Origin: Acidobacteriota bacterium
GTDB taxonomy: Bacteria; Acidobacteriota; Vicinamibacteria; Vicinamibacterales; CAVVIG01
Direction: 5' to 3'
Assembly (NCBI GenBank): GCA_003223775.1
Contig: QHWK01000165.1
Location: 1 to 16,530 of the forward strand
Length of the DNA stretch: 16,530 bases
Of the stretch, positions 13,581-16,530 are shown piece by piece. Position 1 is the stretch's first letter. Each line of letters begins with the position of its first letter. A program made the position numbers and the translations under genes. The notes below the pieces were generated by a model that saw only the letters and a program-made list of their open reading frames with translations, made no database searches and was not told the DNA's origin.

Positions 13581-15404
13581 ATGACCAGGCAGATTCTCTT
13601 GCGCGTCGCCGCGGCCGCCGCATGCGCGGCTGCGCTGGGCTGCACGAAGGCCGCGTCCTCGGCTTCGCCGGCCGGCGCCGCCGACGCGAAAACGTTCCTC
13701 GACACCGCCAATGACACGACGCTGAAGCTCGGCGTGCAGCAGGCACAGGCCGGCTGGGTCCAGCAGAACTTCATCACCGACGACACCGAGGCGATGGCCG
13801 CGCGCGCGAGCCAGGCGGCGAACGACGCGGGCACGCGCTTCGCGAAGGAAGCGACGAAGTACGACAAGGTGAACGTCCCCGCGGACGAGCGCCGCATGCT
13901 GAACCTGCTGAAGGTCGGCAACGTGCTCGCGCCGCCGTCCGACCCGAAGGAGTCCGACGAGCTCGCGAAGATCATGGCGCGCCTCGAGTCGACCTACGGC
14001 AGGGGCAAGTGGTGCACCGATCCGTCGAAGGCCGACACCTGCAAGACCGTCGAGGACGTCACGCGGATTCTCGCGGCGCCCGGCGACGAGCCGAAGCTGC
14101 GCGCGGCGTGGGAGGGCTGGCACACGATCTCGCCGCCGATGCGGAAGGACTACCAGCGCTTCGTCGAGCTGTCGAACAAGGGCGCGCGCGAGCTCGCGTT
14201 CGCCGACACCGGCGCGATGTGGCGATCGAAGTACGACATGCCGCCCGACGCGTTCACGAAAGAGCTCGATCGCCTCTGGGATCAGGTGCGGCCGCTCTAT
14301 CTCAAGCTGCATGCGTACGCGCGGCTGAAGCTGCACCAGAAGTACGGCGACGTCGTGCCGCCGAACGGTCCGATTCCGGCGCACCTGCTCGGCAACATCT
14401 GGGCGCAGGAGTGGGGCAACATCTATCCGCTCGTCGCGCCGCCCAATGCCGATCCCGGCTACTCGCTCACCGAGATCCTGAAGAAGCGCAAGATGCCGCC
14501 GCTCGACATGGTGCGCACCGGCGAGCGCTTCTACACGTCGCTCGGCTTCGCGCCGCTGCCGAAGACCTTCTGGGAGCGATCGCTCTTCGTGCGCCCGAAG
14601 GATCGCGAGGTGGTCTGCCACGCGAGCGCGTGGGACGTCGACTTCGTCGAGGACGTCCGCATCAAGATGTGCATCGAGCCGAACGCGGAGGATTTCACGA
14701 CGATCCACCACGAGCTCGGACACGACTTCTACCAGCGCGCCTACAAGGATCAGCCGGTGCTCTTCCGCGACAGCGCGAACGACGGGTTCCACGAGGCGAT
14801 CGGCGACTCGATCGTGCTCTCGATGACGCCCGGCTACTTGAAGCAGCTCGGCCTGATCCAGAACGTCCCGAACGACGAGCACGGCCTGATCGACGTCCAG
14901 CTCAAGGACGCGCTCACCCGTGTGTCGTTCCTGCCCTTCGGACTGCTGATCGACAAGTGGCGCTGGGCGGTCTTCTCCGGCGCGATCAAGCCCGCCGACT
15001 ACAACAGGACGTGGTGGGAGCTGCGCACGAAGTATCAGGGCGTCGCCGCGCCGGTCTCGCGCAGCGAGGACGACTTCGACCCGGGCGCCAAGTTCCATGT
15101 CGCGGCCAACGTGCCGTACATGCGGTACTTCCTCGCGCGGATCCTGCAGTTCCAGTTCCACCGCGCGATGTGCCAGGCGGCGGGCTTCCACGGACCGCTT
15201 CACGAATGCTCGGTCTACGGGAACAAGGCGGCCGGCGATCGGCTGCGCGCCATGCTCGCGCTCGGCCGCAGCAAGCCGTGGCCGGAGGCGCTCCAGGCCA
15301 TGACCGGCCAGCGCGACATGGACGGAAGCGCGCTGCTCGAGTACTTCGCCCCGTTGCAGAAGTGGCTCAAGGAGCAGAACCAGGGCCAGAAGTGCGGCTG
15401 GTGA
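13581..15404 (+). CDS. M2-family peptidyl-dipeptidase (angiotensin-converting-enzyme-like) lipoprotein
   Basis: The 607-residue zinc metallopeptidase should release C-terminal dipeptides outside the cytoplasm. Residues 1-20 are a signal peptide with a lipobox-like ALG-C21, suggesting a lipid anchor. The zinc site is complete: HELGH (His377, Glu378, His381) and Glu405 in GFHEAIGD, with the same 28-residue spacing between first His and last Glu as in human ACE. Further ACE active-site features are present: HASAWD (347-352), KFHVAANVPY (504-513) and RY (515-516), i.e. the equivalents of ACE Lys511, His513, Tyr520, Arg522 (chloride ligand) and Tyr523. Cysteine pairs C346/C364 and C531/C543 match ACE disulphides in spacing, and C145/C154 may be the third. 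ATG 13581 is chosen over an upstream frame opening at 13458, which would run through the repeat. Size and domain content equal one ACE catalytic domain. Confidence 0.95.
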   Translation: MTRQILLRVAAAAACAAALGCTKAASSASPAGAADAKTFLDTANDTTLKLGVQQAQAGWVQQNFITDDTEAMAARASQAANDAGTRFAKEATKYDKVNVPADERRMLNLLKVGNVLAPPSDPKESDELAKIMARLESTYGRGKWCTDPSKADTCKTVEDVTRILAAPGDEPKLRAAWEGWHTISPPMRKDYQRFVELSNKGARELAFADTGAMWRSKYDMPPDAFTKELDRLWDQVRPLYLKLHAYARLKLHQKYGDVVPPNGPIPAHLLGNIWAQEWGNIYPLVAPPNADPGYSLTEILKKRKMPPLDMVRTGERFYTSLGFAPLPKTFWERSLFVRPKDREVVCHASAWDVDFVEDVRIKMCIEPNAEDFTTIHHELGHDFYQRAYKDQPVLFRDSANDGFHEAIGDSIVLSMTPGYLKQLGLIQNVPNDEHGLIDVQLKDALTRVSFLPFGLLIDKWRWAVFSGAIKPADYNRTWWELRTKYQGVAAPVSRSEDDFDPGAKFHVAANVPYMRYFLARILQFQFHRAMCQAAGFHGPLHECSVYGNKAAGDRLRAMLALGRSKPWPEALQAMTGQRDMDGSALLEYFAPLQKWLKEQNQGQKCGW

Positions 15405-15448
15405 CCGCTCTCGCGCCGCGGTAATCTTCTTCCCTGGGGGTACGGCGA

Positions 15449-16530
15449 ATGCGCCAGGCAGGGTGGACCGTCGCGGTCGCGGTGTGCGCGCTTTACGCGT
15501 GCCCTTCGAATTCGCCCTCCGGAACCGCCCAGCATCGCGCTGTTTCCGTTGGAATTCCAGCAACTTCGGTCGACGCCGGCGTGCTCGCCACGGCCGCCGG
15601 CGCCGCGCCCGCGCCGCAGACCTGCCCGTCGGTCGCGCCGGTGTTCTGCGACGCGGGCTGCTGCGGGGGCGGGACGTCCTGCGGCGACGCAGGCAACTGC
15701 GCGGCGTCGAGCAGCGCCGCCGCCTGCCCGTCCGAGGCGCCCGTGGTCTGCTCGACGCCGGTCGACTGCGGCGCGGGCTGCGTCGCGATCGACTCGAGCG
15801 GCAACAGCCGCAACTTCTTCCTCGCTCCGCCCGCGCAGTTCGTGCCGGGCAAGTACGGGACCGGCGTATCGATCCGCGGCGCCAGCGGCTGTCCCCTCGA
15901 TCTGATCACCAGCGATGCCGGACTCAGCGATCCGCTGACCATCGAGTTGTGGATCCGGAACGACGGCGGCGCCACCGGGCAGGTGATCTACAACCACGGC
16001 CCCGATCGTGTGCTCTCTCAGACCGGCTCCACTCTCTACTGGGCCGACAATGGCGTCGGGCTCACTTCCTATGCACCGATCAATGACGGCGCATGGCACT
16101 TCGTAGCCGCGACGGCGGCGCCGCGCGCACTGTTCGTCGATGGCGTCCTGCGCGGCACGAACCCCACCGGTGCGGTGCCCGCCGATGCCGGCATCGTCCT
16201 GGGCGGAACCTGCAACACGTCGGTCACTCCCAACAGTCCGTTCACCGGCGACATCGACGAGATGCGCATCCTCTCGTACGCGGCGGATGGCGGGCAGATC
16301 GCGAGCGACTTCGACGCGGGCCGTCTCACGGCCATCCCCGGCACCCTCGGCCTCTGGCATTTCGACGAGGGCGACTCGCCGCGCTGCTGCCCATCCGGCT
16401 CGACATGCGACAACGGCGGGTGCGACGGCGGCCCGGCGCTCGCGCCCGCCGGCTGCGGCGGCGGCAACGGCAGCGCCGGGTTCTATTGCCAGCCCGGCGA
16501 GATCTGCCCCGGCGGCTCGTGCGGAAGCGG
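15449..16530 (+). CDS. Cys-rich secreted protein with LamG-like domain (3' end outside window)
   Basis: The frame opens at ATG 15449 with GGGGG (15436-15440) 8 nt upstream and stays open to the window edge (360 residues seen). Residues 1-17 are a signal peptide; LYAC18 is a weak lipobox, so it may be a lipoprotein. A Cys-rich segment follows (59-111; PVFCDAGCCGGGTSC, CGAGC). A LamG/concanavalin-like beta-sandwich spans about 158-290 (PLTIELWIRND, WHFVAATAAPRALFVDGVLRG, FTGDIDEMRILSYA), and a WHFDEGD motif lies at 303-309. A second Cys-rich region begins at 313 (RCCPSGSTCDNGGC, FYCQPGEICPGGSC). The CC-x(4-5)-C spacing resembles granulin-like knots. It probably binds glycans or proteins at the cell surface. 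Codons ending in A or T are more frequent than in neighbouring genes. Partner and ligand are unknown. Confidence 0.8.
   Translation, partial: MRQAGWTVAVAVCALYACPSNSPSGTAQHRAVSVGIPATSVDAGVLATAAGAAPAPQTCPSVAPVFCDAGCCGGGTSCGDAGNCAASSSAAACPSEAPVVCSTPVDCGAGCVAIDSSGNSRNFFLAPPAQFVPGKYGTGVSIRGASGCPLDLITSDAGLSDPLTIELWIRNDGGATGQVIYNHGPDRVLSQTGSTLYWADNGVGLTSYAPINDGAWHFVAATAAPRALFVDGVLRGTNPTGAVPADAGIVLGGTCNTSVTPNSPFTGDIDEMRILSYAADGGQIASDFDAGRLTAIPGTLGLWHFDEGDSPRCCPSGSTCDNGGCDGGPALAPAGCGGGNGSAGFYCQPGEICPGGSCGS

Noticed and set aside
13563..15563. Antisense open frame of 666 codons opposite the M2 peptidase
   Set aside because: It is a compositional shadow: the plus strand has a full set of ACE catalytic residues, while the antisense translation has no recognisable motif and spans two genes.

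Overview
The window is very GC-rich with strong G/C bias at third codon positions. Several traits point to a soil-type Acidobacteriota, probably class Vicinamibacteria: a haem-c protein fused to a monooxygenase-like fold, an ACE-like M2 peptidase lipoprotein, a fused MFS/spermidine-synthase protein, and intergenic hairpins built from simple repeats. This placement rests on gene content only; no rRNA or marker gene is present. Genes of the last type (Cys-rich LamG lipoproteins) are also common in Myxococcota.

Layout. 1-1434 (+): the tail of an unidentified gene overlaps a secreted haem-c protein. 1451-1515: a perfect 27-bp-arm inverted repeat lies between convergent genes. 1510-2968 (-): the two subunits of a 3-oxoacid (succinyl-CoA:acetoacetate type) CoA-transferase, separated by another hairpin repeat. 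2969-3008: a 40-bp divergent promoter gap. 3009-12380 (+): a tightly packed operon of MoxR ATPase, DUF58 protein, BatD/MxaA-like protein, VWA protein, small membrane-anchored helical protein, second VWA protein and fused MFS/spermidine-synthase protein. 12383-12432: hairpin between convergent genes. 12433-13329 (-): ROK sugar kinase, fructokinase-like. 13341-13545: large imperfect inverted repeat. 13581-15404 (+): M2 peptidyl-dipeptidase (ACE family) lipoprotein. 15449-16530 (+): Cys-rich LamG-like surface protein, cut by the window end.

The main system is the 3009-9285 cassette. Its order (MoxR - DUF58 - signal peptide/one-TM protein - VWA - small anchored protein - VWA) matches the mxaRSACKL maturation module of methylotroph methanol-dehydrogenase loci, but no mxaF/xoxF, mxaI, mxaJ or mxaG lies in the window. 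A metalloenzyme maturation or envelope chaperone role is the best inference. Junctions in the operon are overlaps or gaps of a few bases, except before the MxaA-like gene, where a 7-bp repeat array supplies both possible start codons.

The second theme is repeats. Five unrelated inverted-repeat elements occupy nearly every non-coding gap, and a sixth tract of similar simple-repeat type lies in frame inside the MFS/spermidine-synthase gene, next to a strong G-quadruplex/i-motif sequence. That gene also has a clear +1 frameshift near its 3' end. No tRNA, rRNA, CRISPR array, transposase or integrase was found.
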